Assembly: GCA_964412105.1 (NCBI GenBank) | Contig: CAYPNM010000012.1 | Coordinates: 13,553 to 77,552, forward strand | Length of the DNA stretch: 64,000 nt | Direction of reading: 5' to 3' | DNA from: JAKAGZ01 sp964412105 | GTDB lineage: Bacteria > Bacteroidota > Ignavibacteria > Ignavibacteriales > Ignavibacteriaceae | In this document: piece after piece, positions 50,794 to 59,423 of the stretch | Numbering within the stretch: the first letter of the stretch is position 1 | Layout: every line of letters begins with the position of its first letter | Made by a program: the position numbers and the translations under genes | Notes under the pieces: model-generated | What the model saw: only the letters and a program-made list of their open reading frames with translations | Database searches by the model: none | Told to the model about the DNA's origin: nothing

Positions 50794-52953
50794 TTAAATC
50801 TTATAAATTGGAGGATTACTCTTTTCATCGGAGTTTCTGGTAGTTGCTCCACCGCTGGATCCTGGATAGGGCCCTGCAACCTGCTTGTCTTTAGTTAAAA
50901 CTTGGTCAATTTTAAGCCTGTCCCTGATTTTCTGGAATCTCTGTAAAATTATCTGGTGCTTTGCTATTTCATCTTGTAATCTCTTCTTTATTGAAACTAA
51001 CTTGGATATTTCTCCTTTATACAATTCCTCTTCCTGCTTAATACTCGTAACTGAATTTTGAATCTCTTCAAACTCATTCATAGCATCGGTTGTCTTTTCC
51101 CTTATTTGTTGCAATTGACTTTCATATTCTCCGATTTCCTCAACTAACTTCTTACGCCTTTCGTCTGATTTATTATAACCGTTTACCATTGCAGCAAACA
51201 ATTCACGCATTTCTTTATCGAGACTTTCCCTTTTCTTTTGCAGCAGCTCGGTTTCAAATCTAATATCACTATTAAATGATTTTCTTTCTTTGGCTTCCAC
51301 CAGCAGTTTCTGTAATTCATTCTGCATTAGATCCTTTTGCTGATTAATATTCAAAACCAATTTTTCCACGTTCTCAAGCTCTGATTTACGAGTTTTTAAA
51401 ACATTTTCACTTTCTTCAAGTGCGGCAATCTTTTCATATAGAGCCTGATCTCGTTCTTCAATATCCTGTTCCTTCTTCAAAATTACCTGCTCTAACAACT
51501 CCTTTTTCTTATTTATCTCTGCCATCTCTTTACTAAACTTCTCAAACATATCTGAGAAACGGGTTTCAAGTTCAGCATTTCCTTTTTCAATTTCAGCTTT
51601 TCTTTTTTCCAGTTGCGGAACTAAATCATTTAATTTCTTGTATTCTTCGGACACCTTTTCAGCATTTTCCCTTTCTGATTCTAGCTTATCCTTTATTTCT
51701 TCCCTGAGCTTTTCAAACGACCTTACTTCTTCTTTCAATTCTTCATTTTTATTTTCTATCTCCATCAGATCAATATTAATTTTAGATAACTTTTGGGCTT
51801 TTATGGAAATTGATTGATCAAGCTCATATAATTCCTTGGTTTTCGAATTAAGTTCATTAATAATATTTTCTTTTTCCTTTAAGGAATTATCAAGCGCTAT
51901 CCTTTCGTCCTCTCTTGATTTTAATAGCACTTCTATTTCCTTCAGACTTTCTTCCTTTTCGATTTCTCTAGCAGTCAAAACCTCTACTTTCTTTTTAAAA
52001 CCCTGCTCATCCTCTTCTAATCTTTTTATCTTTTCTGTCAGGAATGAAACCATTCCTTCCTTTTCCTCAATTTGTTGATCCAGCTCGTTATGTCTTTCAT
52101 TTATTTTAGCTGCTTTTTCTTCAACCTCAAATAATTCGTTGGTTTTTGAAGTAAGCTCATCAATAATTTTATCTCTTTCTTTTAAGGAATTTTCAAGTGC
52201 TATTCTTTCATCCTCTCTTGATTTTAATTGCTTTTCTATTTCCTCTAGGTTTTCTCTCTTTTCGTTTTCTTCTGCAGACAGATCTTCAACCCTCTTTTTA
52301 GACTCCTGCTCATTCTCTTCTAATCTTTTTATCTTCTCAGTCAGAGCTGAAACCATTTCTTCCTTTTCTTCAATTTGCTGCTCCAGCTCGTTCTGTCTAT
52401 CGATTATCTTAAGTCCTCTTGCTTCTATATCTTTTACTTGACTTTCTTTCAAAGCTATACTATTAGTTAACTCATCTTCTTTTTCCTTAAGTGAATCAAT
52501 ATTTCTCCTATGTTCATCAATCTGCTTTTGATATTCTTGCTGAAGAGCGATTAATTCCTCATTCTCTTTCCGATTTTCCTCAAGATTATCATGCAATTCA
52601 GTGTGTTCACTTTGTTTCCCGCTAATGGTATTTTCAATATTTTGAATTTGGTCCTGATATGAATTAACTTCTTCTTCCAGATCTGCTTTCTGTGTTGAAA
52701 GGATAGATACTTCTTTATTTAATTCCTCAAGCTGAGATTTTTTCTCCTGGTTTTCTTTTCTCAAAACTTCGAGATCGCTATTTAAATTCTTTTTACTCTC
52801 GTTAATCTGGTAAATCTCATCACGAAGCAATTTTAGAGTCGCTTCAAGTTTCTGTTCCTTAGTATTTTTTCCAACTATGTATTCTAATCTTGTCTTTAGC
52901 TCTTCATTTTCAGTTCTGAGTTCTTCTAGTTGTTTTGATTTGAAAAGATCCAT
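50794..52953 (-). CDS. Long coiled-coil protein with an internal duplication
   Basis: A 719-residue, almost entirely coiled-coil protein rich in Glu/Lys/Leu with no signal peptide or membrane span. Residues about 181-281 and 282-380 are tandem copies: RQNELEQQIEEKEEMVS versus RHNELDQQIEEKEGMVS and LKSREDERIALENSLKE versus LKSREDERIALDNSLKE, period 101 residues. The last 35 residues are low-complexity and polar (GPYPGSSGGATTRNSDEK). AAAGGAG lies 7 nt before the ATG. The gene stands alone. It resembles structural or SMC/myosin-like coils only in composition; function unknown. Confidence 0.8.
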   Translation of the reverse strand: MDLFKSKQLEELRTENEELKTRLEYIVGKNTKEQKLEATLKLLRDEIYQINESKKNLNSDLEVLRKENQEKKSQLEELNKEVSILSTQKADLEEEVNSYQDQIQNIENTISGKQSEHTELHDNLEENRKENEELIALQQEYQKQIDEHRRNIDSLKEKEDELTNSIALKESQVKDIEARGLKIIDRQNELEQQIEEKEEMVSALTEKIKRLEENEQESKKRVEDLSAEENEKRENLEEIEKQLKSREDERIALENSLKERDKIIDELTSKTNELFEVEEKAAKINERHNELDQQIEEKEGMVSFLTEKIKRLEEDEQGFKKKVEVLTAREIEKEESLKEIEVLLKSREDERIALDNSLKEKENIINELNSKTKELYELDQSISIKAQKLSKINIDLMEIENKNEELKEEVRSFEKLREEIKDKLESERENAEKVSEEYKKLNDLVPQLEKRKAEIEKGNAELETRFSDMFEKFSKEMAEINKKKELLEQVILKKEQDIEERDQALYEKIAALEESENVLKTRKSELENVEKLVLNINQQKDLMQNELQKLLVEAKERKSFNSDIRFETELLQKKRESLDKEMRELFAAMVNGYNKSDERRKKLVEEIGEYESQLQQIREKTTDAMNEFEEIQNSVTSIKQEEELYKGEISKLVSIKKRLQDEIAKHQIILQRFQKIRDRLKIDQVLTKDKQVAGPYPGSSGGATTRNSDEKSNPPIYKI
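51814..52413 (-). repeat. 303-bp in-frame tandem duplication in the coiled-coil gene
   Basis: Copies lie at about 52111-52413 and 51814-52110, encoding residues about 181-281 and 282-380. Long near-identical DNA stretches remain, for example around 52173-52222 against 51870-51919, so the duplication appears fairly recent. Boundaries are approximate. Confidence 0.8.
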
Positions 52954-53290
52954 ATTGACTCCTTTAAAAAATCAATTGCTTGGAATTGAGGTGCTGCGAA
53001 CGCTGAATTTAGCTATTCAATCTTTAATTTTCAATTATTTTCCAGCTTATTTTTAGTTGTTTTCAAGTAAATTTATTGCAGTAGAAGAAAAATCTGGCAA
53101 ATCATTTAATCCCTGGCTGGAATTCATACTTCTTTGCTTAATTCCAACATTTTTGTACATTTTCTCCGTTTTTCAGCTGCAAATCCGCCGTCGGTAGTCA
53201 ACAACTAGTCCCCCTTTATATCGCCAGCAGTTTTGATACCAAAGTTCCAGATTTTATTGCTAAAATTTAACGCCGATAATCTCTTAAATT
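52954..53290 (-). other. Intergenic region upstream of the coiled-coil gene
   Basis: A 337-nt AT-rich stretch without a supported ORF or RNA gene. The end near 52960 carries AAAGGAGTCAAT before the coiled-coil gene's start. A GC-richer patch around 53170-53215 has no assignable feature. It should contain the coiled-coil promoter and the 3' end signal of the 53291 gene. Confidence 0.5.
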
Positions 53291-53623
53291 CTAAATTTTA
53301 CCTTCTTTATATTTCTTCCTATTATTAAATTTTTGAACCTGCCTTTGAATAATCATATCAGCTAGAACTTCCGGGATAATCTCTCTATTCTTCCCTGAGA
53401 ATAATCCATGAAGCCGTCGTTCGTCCAAATCAATAAGATATAAGGTGTTTAATAATTTAGCATAATTGGTATCCAGCAATTCAGAAATTTTCATCTCTAA
53501 ATATTTCTTAAGTTCACTTAATGAGTGTAGCTCATTTGTAGCCGGCAAATTATCGATCCCGATTTTATTTATATCTTTCGAAACAAATTTCACTATTTCC
53601 GTAAACTCTTCATTTCTATTCAT
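53291..53623 (-). CDS. Conserved hypothetical protein, 110 residues
   Basis: A small, charged, likely all-helical soluble protein: LHSLSELKKYLEMKISELLD, NTLYLIDLDERRLHGLFSGK, REIIPEVLADMIIQRQVQKF. The DLDE/IIxRQxQK pattern seems to be shared by short proteins in Bacteroidota-like genomes, but no function is known to me. It begins 8 nt after the PAP2-type gene and is probably co-transcribed with it. Confidence 0.65.
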   Translation of the reverse strand: MNRNEEFTEIVKFVSKDINKIGIDNLPATNELHSLSELKKYLEMKISELLDTNYAKLLNTLYLIDLDERRLHGLFSGKNREIIPEVLADMIIQRQVQKFNNRKKYKEGKI

Positions 53624-53631
53624 AATTGACC

Positions 53632-54261
53632 CTAAAGTAATGAATACTTTTTTACTCTTGAATGCATCAAATAAATCAATCTATAGCTTATATATGCAAA
53701 AAACGGTGCGCTTGCGACATCAATCGAATAATGAACATGCTGAAGTAGAACAGAAGCGCCGACCAGAACAGTTGCAATCAGAAAAAAGACCTTCTGTACA
53801 TTTTTATCACTAACAAGATAAAACAAAAAAATTGTGGCTGTATGACCAGAGAAGAAAAGATCCTTAGTCAATGGTCGGCCGGGACCAAAAAACTGAACAA
53901 ATGGATCATTCAATAAAATCATACTTTCTGGAGGATTTAGCGGAACTAGATACATCATAAATATTCTTATAATAATTAACATAACATAACATTGCACAGC
54001 AAAAATTAACTTTCTCGGTTTTGTAGATAATGAAAAAATTATAAGGGTGATTGAAAAATAAATAAGAAAAAAAGTAAGCCACGTAAGGTTTACTGGATTG
54101 AATAGTTTAAGTATTGGGTCGGGCAGCGTAATACCATTTCTTGACTCAACATAATTTAAAAATTTAGCAAGACTGGTTAAAGTGAAAGCTAAAACAATAA
54201 CAGAAATAATTAACTCATTTCTAAAATATTTATTGCGGAGAAATGCTGACCAATTCATCAA
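53632..54261 (-). CDS. PAP2/sphingomyelin-synthase-like membrane phosphatase
   Basis: A 209-residue membrane protein with about six hydrophobic segments. The phosphatase motifs are those of the PAP2-C (sphingomyelin synthase-like) subgroup: LFFSGHTATIFLFYL with His, and LLQHVHYSIDVASAPFF with the nucleophilic His and Asp of the HYxxDV pattern. It likely handles a lipid phosphate or a lipid head-group transfer at the membrane. It begins 14 nt after the methylmalonyl-CoA epimerase gene on the same strand. Confidence 0.8.
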   Translation of the reverse strand: MMNWSAFLRNKYFRNELIISVIVLAFTLTSLAKFLNYVESRNGITLPDPILKLFNPVNLTWLTFFLIYFSITLIIFSLSTKPRKLIFAVQCYVMLIIIRIFMMYLVPLNPPESMILLNDPFVQFFGPGRPLTKDLFFSGHTATIFLFYLVSDKNVQKVFFLIATVLVGASVLLQHVHYSIDVASAPFFAYISYRLIYLMHSRVKKYSLL

Positions 54262-54275
54262 GTAGTTGAATAAAT

Positions 54276-54683
54276 TTATTTATTATGTTCACAAAACTCA
54301 GTTAGTACACCAAAAGTTGATTTGGGATGAAGGAATGCGACCTGAAAATTTTCTGCCCCGCTAATAGGTTCCTTATTAATTAATTCGATACCTTTAGATT
54401 CAATTTCCTTTAGGGATTTCCTAATATCTTTAACGGCAAATGCAATGTGATGTACTCCTTCGCCTCTTTTTTCAATAAACTTATCTATCGGTCCGCCTTT
54501 CTCCATTGATTCGAGTAATTCAATCTTTGTTCCTCCAACTTTGAAAAAAGCAGTTTTAACTTTTTGATCTTCTACCTCTTCAATACTGTAACATTTTAAA
54601 CCAAGAACATCCTCATAATATCTTATAGTTTCATTTAGATTTTTAACAGCAATACCGATATGCTCTATATTTGAAATATACAT
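54276..54683 (-). CDS. mce: Methylmalonyl-CoA epimerase
   Basis: Vicinal-oxygen-chelate metalloenzyme interconverting (S)- and (R)-methylmalonyl-CoA. Motifs: NIEHIGIAVKNLNETIRYY (metal His), KVGGTKIELLESMEKGGPID, RGEGVHHIAFAVKDI and FLHPKSTFGVLTEFCE (metal Glu). The ATG at 54683 is preceded by GAGGAAG and gives 135 residues, the usual length; an upstream ATG at 54713 would overlap the mutase gene and add ten residues. It lies just downstream of the mutase gene, so the two act in the propionyl/succinyl-CoA pathway. Confidence 0.93.
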   Translation of the reverse strand: MYISNIEHIGIAVKNLNETIRYYEDVLGLKCYSIEEVEDQKVKTAFFKVGGTKIELLESMEKGGPIDKFIEKRGEGVHHIAFAVKDIRKSLKEIESKGIELINKEPISGAENFQVAFLHPKSTFGVLTEFCEHNK

Positions 54684-54702
54684 TGCTTCCTCAAAGATAA
54701 TT

Positions 54703-56373
54703 TTAAATGACAACTGTCTCTTTATATTCCCCGAAAACTTTCCTCAAAGCATCACTTATTTCACCTATGCTGCAATAAGCTTTAACTGCTTCTATAATAA
54801 AAGGTATTAAATTGTCTTCGCCGGAAGCCGCCTTTTTAAGTGCAGCTATTTTTCTCGATGCTTCATCATTATTTCTCTCTCTGCGTATTTTACTTAGAAA
54901 TTTAACCTGGTCTTCCTGAATCTTCATATCTATCTTTAATAATTCCAGCTTTTCATCATCTTCTGATTTAAACTTGTTTACACCTACTATTGTTTTTTCT
55001 CCTGCTTCAAGCTGTTTTTCAAATTCATACGAAGCACTCTGAATCTCATGCTGAACAAAACCCTTTTCAATAGCAGATATCATTCCACCAAGAGCATCTA
55101 TTTTATTGATATATTCTTCTGCTGCCGCTTCTATCTTGTCCGTCATCGCTTCCATATAATAAGAACCGGCTAATGGATCAATAGTATTAGTAATTCCTGA
55201 TTCATAAGCCACAATTTGCTGAGTTCGCAATGCAGTACGGACTGAAGCTTCAGAAGGAAGTGCTAACGCTTCATCTTTTGAATTTGTATGAAGACTTTGT
55301 GTCCCACCCAAAACTGCGGCCAATGTCTGAATTGTAACCCTCACAATATTATTATCGACCTGCTGAGCAGTAAGTGTTGATCCGGCTGTTTGTGTATGAA
55401 ATCTAAGCATCATAGACCTTTCATCCCTAGCCTTAAATCTTTCCTTCATGATTTTTGCCCAGAGTCTTCTTGCGGCCCTGAACTTTGCTATCTCTTCCAG
55501 AAGATCATTGTGAGAATTAAAAAAGAAAGAAAGTTGGCCCGCAAAATCATCCACTTTAAGTCCTGATTCTAGTGCTGATTCAACATATGAAATCCCGTTA
55601 GCAAGTGTAAAACCAACTTCCTGTGCAGCAGTAGATCCCGCTTCCCTGATATGATAGCCGGAAATTGATATTGTATTCCAATGTGGAACTTCTCTCGCGC
55701 AATATTCAAAAATATCTGTGATCAGTCTCATAGAGGCTTTGGGAGGATATATATAAGTTCCACGCGCAATATATTCTTTTAAAATATCATTCTGAACAGT
55801 TCCACTTATTTTATTTTTATTTACTCCCTGTTTTTCAGCAACAGCAATGTACATTGCCAGTAAAATTGCTGCTGTTGAATTTATTGTCATAGAGGTTGAA
55901 ATTTTATCAAGAGGGATTTGATCAAAAAGTACTTCCATATCTGCCAAAGTATCTATCGCAACCCCAACCTTACCAACTTCTCCGTAGGCTAAAGAATGAT
56001 CACTGTCATAACCAATTTGCGTAGGAAGATCAAAAGCTACCGATAATCCAGAAGTCCCTTGTGTAAGCAAATATCTGTATCTTTCATTGGATTCTTTAGC
56101 TGTTGCAAATCCTGCATATTGTCTCATCGTCCATAATTTACCTCTATACATAGTTGGCTGAATTCCCCTTGTAAAAGGATACTTTCCGGGGAATCCTATT
56201 CTATTAAGATATTCTTCACTGTCAAAATCATTTGGTTGATAAAGAGGTTTGACCGATGTGAATGAAATAGTGGTAAAATCTTTTTGTCTTTCGGGTTTTT
56301 TACTCACAGACAGCTGGTATTGATGTTTTTCCCAGTCTTCAAATGCTTTCTGTACCTTGCTTTTTAGCTCCAT
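54703..56373 (-). CDS. Methylmalonyl-CoA mutase large subunit (separate-subunit type)
   Basis: Adenosylcobalamin-dependent mutase interconverting succinyl-CoA and (R)-methylmalonyl-CoA. The 556 residues contain only the TIM-barrel catalytic part and stop before the B12-binding domain (no DxHxxG), so a small cobalamin subunit must be encoded elsewhere. Residues aligning with substrate-specific Tyr, Arg and His of characterised mutases are Tyr76 (GIQPTMYRGKLWTMRQYAGF), Arg216 (KASMRLITDIF) and His241 (SISGYHIREAG), favouring methylmalonyl-CoA over isobutyryl-CoA. FDLPTQIGYDSDH is conserved. The epimerase gene follows. Confidence 0.93.
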   Translation of the reverse strand: MELKSKVQKAFEDWEKHQYQLSVSKKPERQKDFTTISFTSVKPLYQPNDFDSEEYLNRIGFPGKYPFTRGIQPTMYRGKLWTMRQYAGFATAKESNERYRYLLTQGTSGLSVAFDLPTQIGYDSDHSLAYGEVGKVGVAIDTLADMEVLFDQIPLDKISTSMTINSTAAILLAMYIAVAEKQGVNKNKISGTVQNDILKEYIARGTYIYPPKASMRLITDIFEYCAREVPHWNTISISGYHIREAGSTAAQEVGFTLANGISYVESALESGLKVDDFAGQLSFFFNSHNDLLEEIAKFRAARRLWAKIMKERFKARDERSMMLRFHTQTAGSTLTAQQVDNNIVRVTIQTLAAVLGGTQSLHTNSKDEALALPSEASVRTALRTQQIVAYESGITNTIDPLAGSYYMEAMTDKIEAAAEEYINKIDALGGMISAIEKGFVQHEIQSASYEFEKQLEAGEKTIVGVNKFKSEDDEKLELLKIDMKIQEDQVKFLSKIRRERNNDEASRKIAALKKAASGEDNLIPFIIEAVKAYCSIGEISDALRKVFGEYKETVVI

Positions 56374-56478
56374 ATAAATAGTCTTCCTTAGGTTTTTACG
56401 CTAAACATAATTATTTAATCAGCAACGTAAAAATTTATATAATAATGAAGGCCTTGGATATATGCAAAAAAGGAATTC

Positions 56479-57999
56479 TTATGCTATGCTTGATTCCTCC
56501 AGAGCTTTTATAAGCTCATACTTGGAAAATGGCTTTACTAAAAATTTGCTGGCGCCTGCTTCATAAAAATTTCTGATCTTATCTTCAAAAAATTCACTTG
56601 AAAGTATTATAATCGGTCGCTTAAATGGATCAATTCTTTTTATATCCCTGCAGATTATAAGCCCCTGCTCCCATCTGACAGGATTAACGTCAAACATTAT
56701 TGTAGAATAATCCTGTTTGCGTAAATGTTCTAATTTAAAATCTCTGAAATTGAATGAATCAACCGTGTGCGATTTTTTTAAAAACGCAACAATAAGATCC
56801 TGTGATTCACCTGAATCGTCAAGCATTAGAATTTTGTTTGAATCAGCTCCTGTTTTCCTTGCAGTTTTTAGTTTTAATTTTGAAGCTTCGTTTTGCGATA
56901 ATGGCAATGTAAACGTAAATGTGGAACCAACTCCCTTTATACTGTCAACCAAAAGAGATCCGCCCATTATTTCTATAAACCTTTTTGATAAAGCCAGACC
57001 AAGTCCATTGCCTTCATAATTTCTGCCAATATTAAGATCTTCCTGACTAAAGGGACTGAATAGATGATCCATATATTCACTGGAAATTCCGACGCCCGAA
57101 TCTTTAATCTTACATAACACTAATTCTCTTTCTTCAATTATATTAGTTTCAACCTCTATAAAACCCTGGCGGGTAAACTTTACGGCATTGCTTAGTATAT
57201 TATTTATTGCGCTTTCAAGACTGGAAATATCGACATCAACATATATACTCTTTTGTTTGATCTGCCGTTTGATTTCCAGTTTCTTGAGCTCAGCTTCCTT
57301 TTGAATATTATTTATACAATTATTTATTACTGAAATTAAATTTGCTGTTTCATAATTTAATTTATAGGTACCCGCTTCAAGCTGCGCAAATTCCAGCATT
57401 TGAGTAATGCTTTTAAATAATCTTTCACTTCCGCTATGAAGATTATCAAGATATATCCTATCCTCATCTTCCAGCTTATCTTTCATACTTTCACGAATTA
57501 AAGAAGAATATCCTAAAATAATGTTAAGTGGAGTTCTTAGCTCGTGCGAGAGAACATTAAGAAAAGTATTTTTTAACCTTTCAGCCTCCTTATTAGAATT
57601 TCTCGCTTTTTTGACATCCTCTTCGGCAAGATAAATTTCGGTTTGATCCTCGTGCAAAAATACTATAAAATTTTTTCCGTTAAGAGAGGAGTGAAAAAGC
57701 TTTGTCCTGAATATTGGTATTATTATACTTTTGGATTTAAGTAAATCATCTGAATAATTCTCAACAAAACAATATCCTCGAGATTTAAAGGTTTTCTTTA
57801 TAGCATTATTTATACCATTTCTTTTTAATTCAGCATCAGTAAATACGGAATATTCTTTTAACTCCTGCAAAGAATATTCCCATTGAAGATTAAATGCTTG
57901 ATTAATATAAACTATCTTGCCATTTTCATCTATTACCTTTATAGGAAAATAAATAGGCTCATATAGCTGTTGAAAATATGTTTCGGGAGTTTCGTTCAT
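56479..57999 (-). CDS. Hybrid sensor histidine kinase (PAS-HisKA-HATPase-REC)
   Basis: A 506-residue soluble hybrid kinase. Order: PAS-like sensor (about 8-120), HisKA with phospho-acceptor His152 in NVLSHELRTPLNIILGY, HATPase (about 255-370) with NNILSNAVKFTRQGFIEVE, DSGVGISSEY and GNGLGLALSKRF, then a receiver domain (about 388-506) with acidic pair Asp394/395 (LMLDDSGES), phospho-Asp437 (TIMFDVNP), Ser467/468 and Lys489 (FLVKPFSKYE). All catalytic residues are present. No output or DNA-binding domain. It starts 3 nt after a second kinase gene, so they probably form a signalling pair. Confidence 0.9.
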   Translation of the reverse strand: MNETPETYFQQLYEPIYFPIKVIDENGKIVYINQAFNLQWEYSLQELKEYSVFTDAELKRNGINNAIKKTFKSRGYCFVENYSDDLLKSKSIIIPIFRTKLFHSSLNGKNFIVFLHEDQTEIYLAEEDVKKARNSNKEAERLKNTFLNVLSHELRTPLNIILGYSSLIRESMKDKLEDEDRIYLDNLHSGSERLFKSITQMLEFAQLEAGTYKLNYETANLISVINNCINNIQKEAELKKLEIKRQIKQKSIYVDVDISSLESAINNILSNAVKFTRQGFIEVETNIIEERELVLCKIKDSGVGISSEYMDHLFSPFSQEDLNIGRNYEGNGLGLALSKRFIEIMGGSLLVDSIKGVGSTFTFTLPLSQNEASKLKLKTARKTGADSNKILMLDDSGESQDLIVAFLKKSHTVDSFNFRDFKLEHLRKQDYSTIMFDVNPVRWEQGLIICRDIKRIDPFKRPIIILSSEFFEDKIRNFYEAGASKFLVKPFSKYELIKALEESSIA

Positions 58000-58002
58000 A
58001 AT

Positions 58003-59310
58003 TCAATTCAAGGGTAATGAAAATTGTATAGCAGCACCTATTTCTCTTTTTAATACTTCAATTTCGCCGTTATGTCTTTCAATTATGCTCTTGCAAAGGT
58101 ACAATCCATAGCTATTTTTTTCAGAAGAAAGAATTTGTGCAAAATAATTTTTAATATCCGGTGGAAAACCCGGCCCATTATCTTCAACAATTACAGTAAT
58201 TTTATTTTCATCAGCAAAAGTTCGAATTGATATTTCTGCATCAGCCTTAGCATCAGCCGAGTTATTAAATAGATGGACCATAACGTGTTGTATCTGCTCT
58301 GAATCATATTTGCAAATCGGGAGCTTATTAAATTCTGTTTTGAAAACAATTTTACTAAATTTCTTCATAGGTGAAATATATTTAATAACAGATTGAATGG
58401 TCTTATTTAATTCACCCGTATCTTTATTCAATGCAATTATTGCCGTTTCTGATAGAACCTGAGCATACTTCTGAATATTTCTAATACTATCAATTGTTAC
58501 TTTAGATTTTAATTTGAGTCTGTCAAAAAAAATTGAATCTGAAAATGCTTTGTGATTTTCTAGTTCTCTTTGTGTCTTTTCAATGGTTCTCATCATACTT
58601 TCGGTCTCAAGCAATGCAAGATGAACTAAACCTTGCAATGCTTGTCCTATCTCCGAGTCAATACTCGTTTTCAGTGTTTTTCTCTCAGCCTGAATAAGCT
58701 GAATATTAGCTTCATTTAAAGCATTATAGGCTTGTACCTGTCCATCATAAAGCTGTGCATTTCTTATTGCTGTAGCTGCCTGTCCTGCCAGGATTTCAAA
58801 GGTGTCCGTTACTTCTTTAATCTTTACTTTATGAAGACGTTTACTATCAACGTATATTACTCCGATTTTCTTATTCTCGGTTATCAGGCAGGAACATAAA
58901 ATAGTTTGAAGTTCAAGTCGTAAAATACTCTTGGTGGGATCATAATCAGTATCGCTTTGAGCCCCCTCAATAAACTTAGATTGACCTGTATCAAAAACAT
59001 CTCTAACCACTGATGTGCTGATATTAAACATATCTTCAGATAAAACTTTTCCTTCGGAATCTAATCCCAACTTAAATTCAAGTTTGCCATTTGTATCACC
59101 AAGGACAATAAATCCTCTATCAGATTCTGTGATTGAAATAGCATTTTTAACGACCAATCGGAGTACATCATCAATTACAAGAGTCTTATTAATTTTATCA
59201 ACAACATTGAGTATAAGTTCGAGGTTCTTTTGCCGGTCGGAAGAATCAGACTTTAATAATGAGCTCTTTTCTGAAGAATCAATCTGTTTTTTTAACTCAG
59301 AAAATTTCAT
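58003..59310 (-). CDS. GAF-domain histidine-kinase-like protein with a diverged H-box
   Basis: A 435-residue cytoplasmic protein. GAF domain about 30-190 (VLRLVVKNAISITESDRGFI to VIYVDSKRLHKV), a helical region, and an ATPase domain from about 320 with HVMVHLFNNSADAKADAEIS, VEDNGPGFPPDI and YGLYLCKSIIERHNGE. In the H-box region IGQALQGLVHLALLE, His230 aligns with the usual phospho-acceptor but the following Glu and Asn-Pro are lost, so autophosphorylation is uncertain. It is the upstream partner of the hybrid kinase (3-nt gap). Confidence 0.82.
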   Translation of the reverse strand: MKFSELKKQIDSSEKSSLLKSDSSDRQKNLELILNVVDKINKTLVIDDVLRLVVKNAISITESDRGFIVLGDTNGKLEFKLGLDSEGKVLSEDMFNISTSVVRDVFDTGQSKFIEGAQSDTDYDPTKSILRLELQTILCSCLITENKKIGVIYVDSKRLHKVKIKEVTDTFEILAGQAATAIRNAQLYDGQVQAYNALNEANIQLIQAERKTLKTSIDSEIGQALQGLVHLALLETESMMRTIEKTQRELENHKAFSDSIFFDRLKLKSKVTIDSIRNIQKYAQVLSETAIIALNKDTGELNKTIQSVIKYISPMKKFSKIVFKTEFNKLPICKYDSEQIQHVMVHLFNNSADAKADAEISIRTFADENKITVIVEDNGPGFPPDIKNYFAQILSSEKNSYGLYLCKSIIERHNGEIEVLKREIGAAIQFSLPLN

Positions 59311-59423
59311 CTTATAAAACTAAAAGTATTAACTGTTTTAATATAATGTATGTGGGAATAAATTAAAAACTGATAAGCTTAGAATAAATGCAAAAATTGA
59401 TAAGAAAAATCAAAAGAGAGGGT

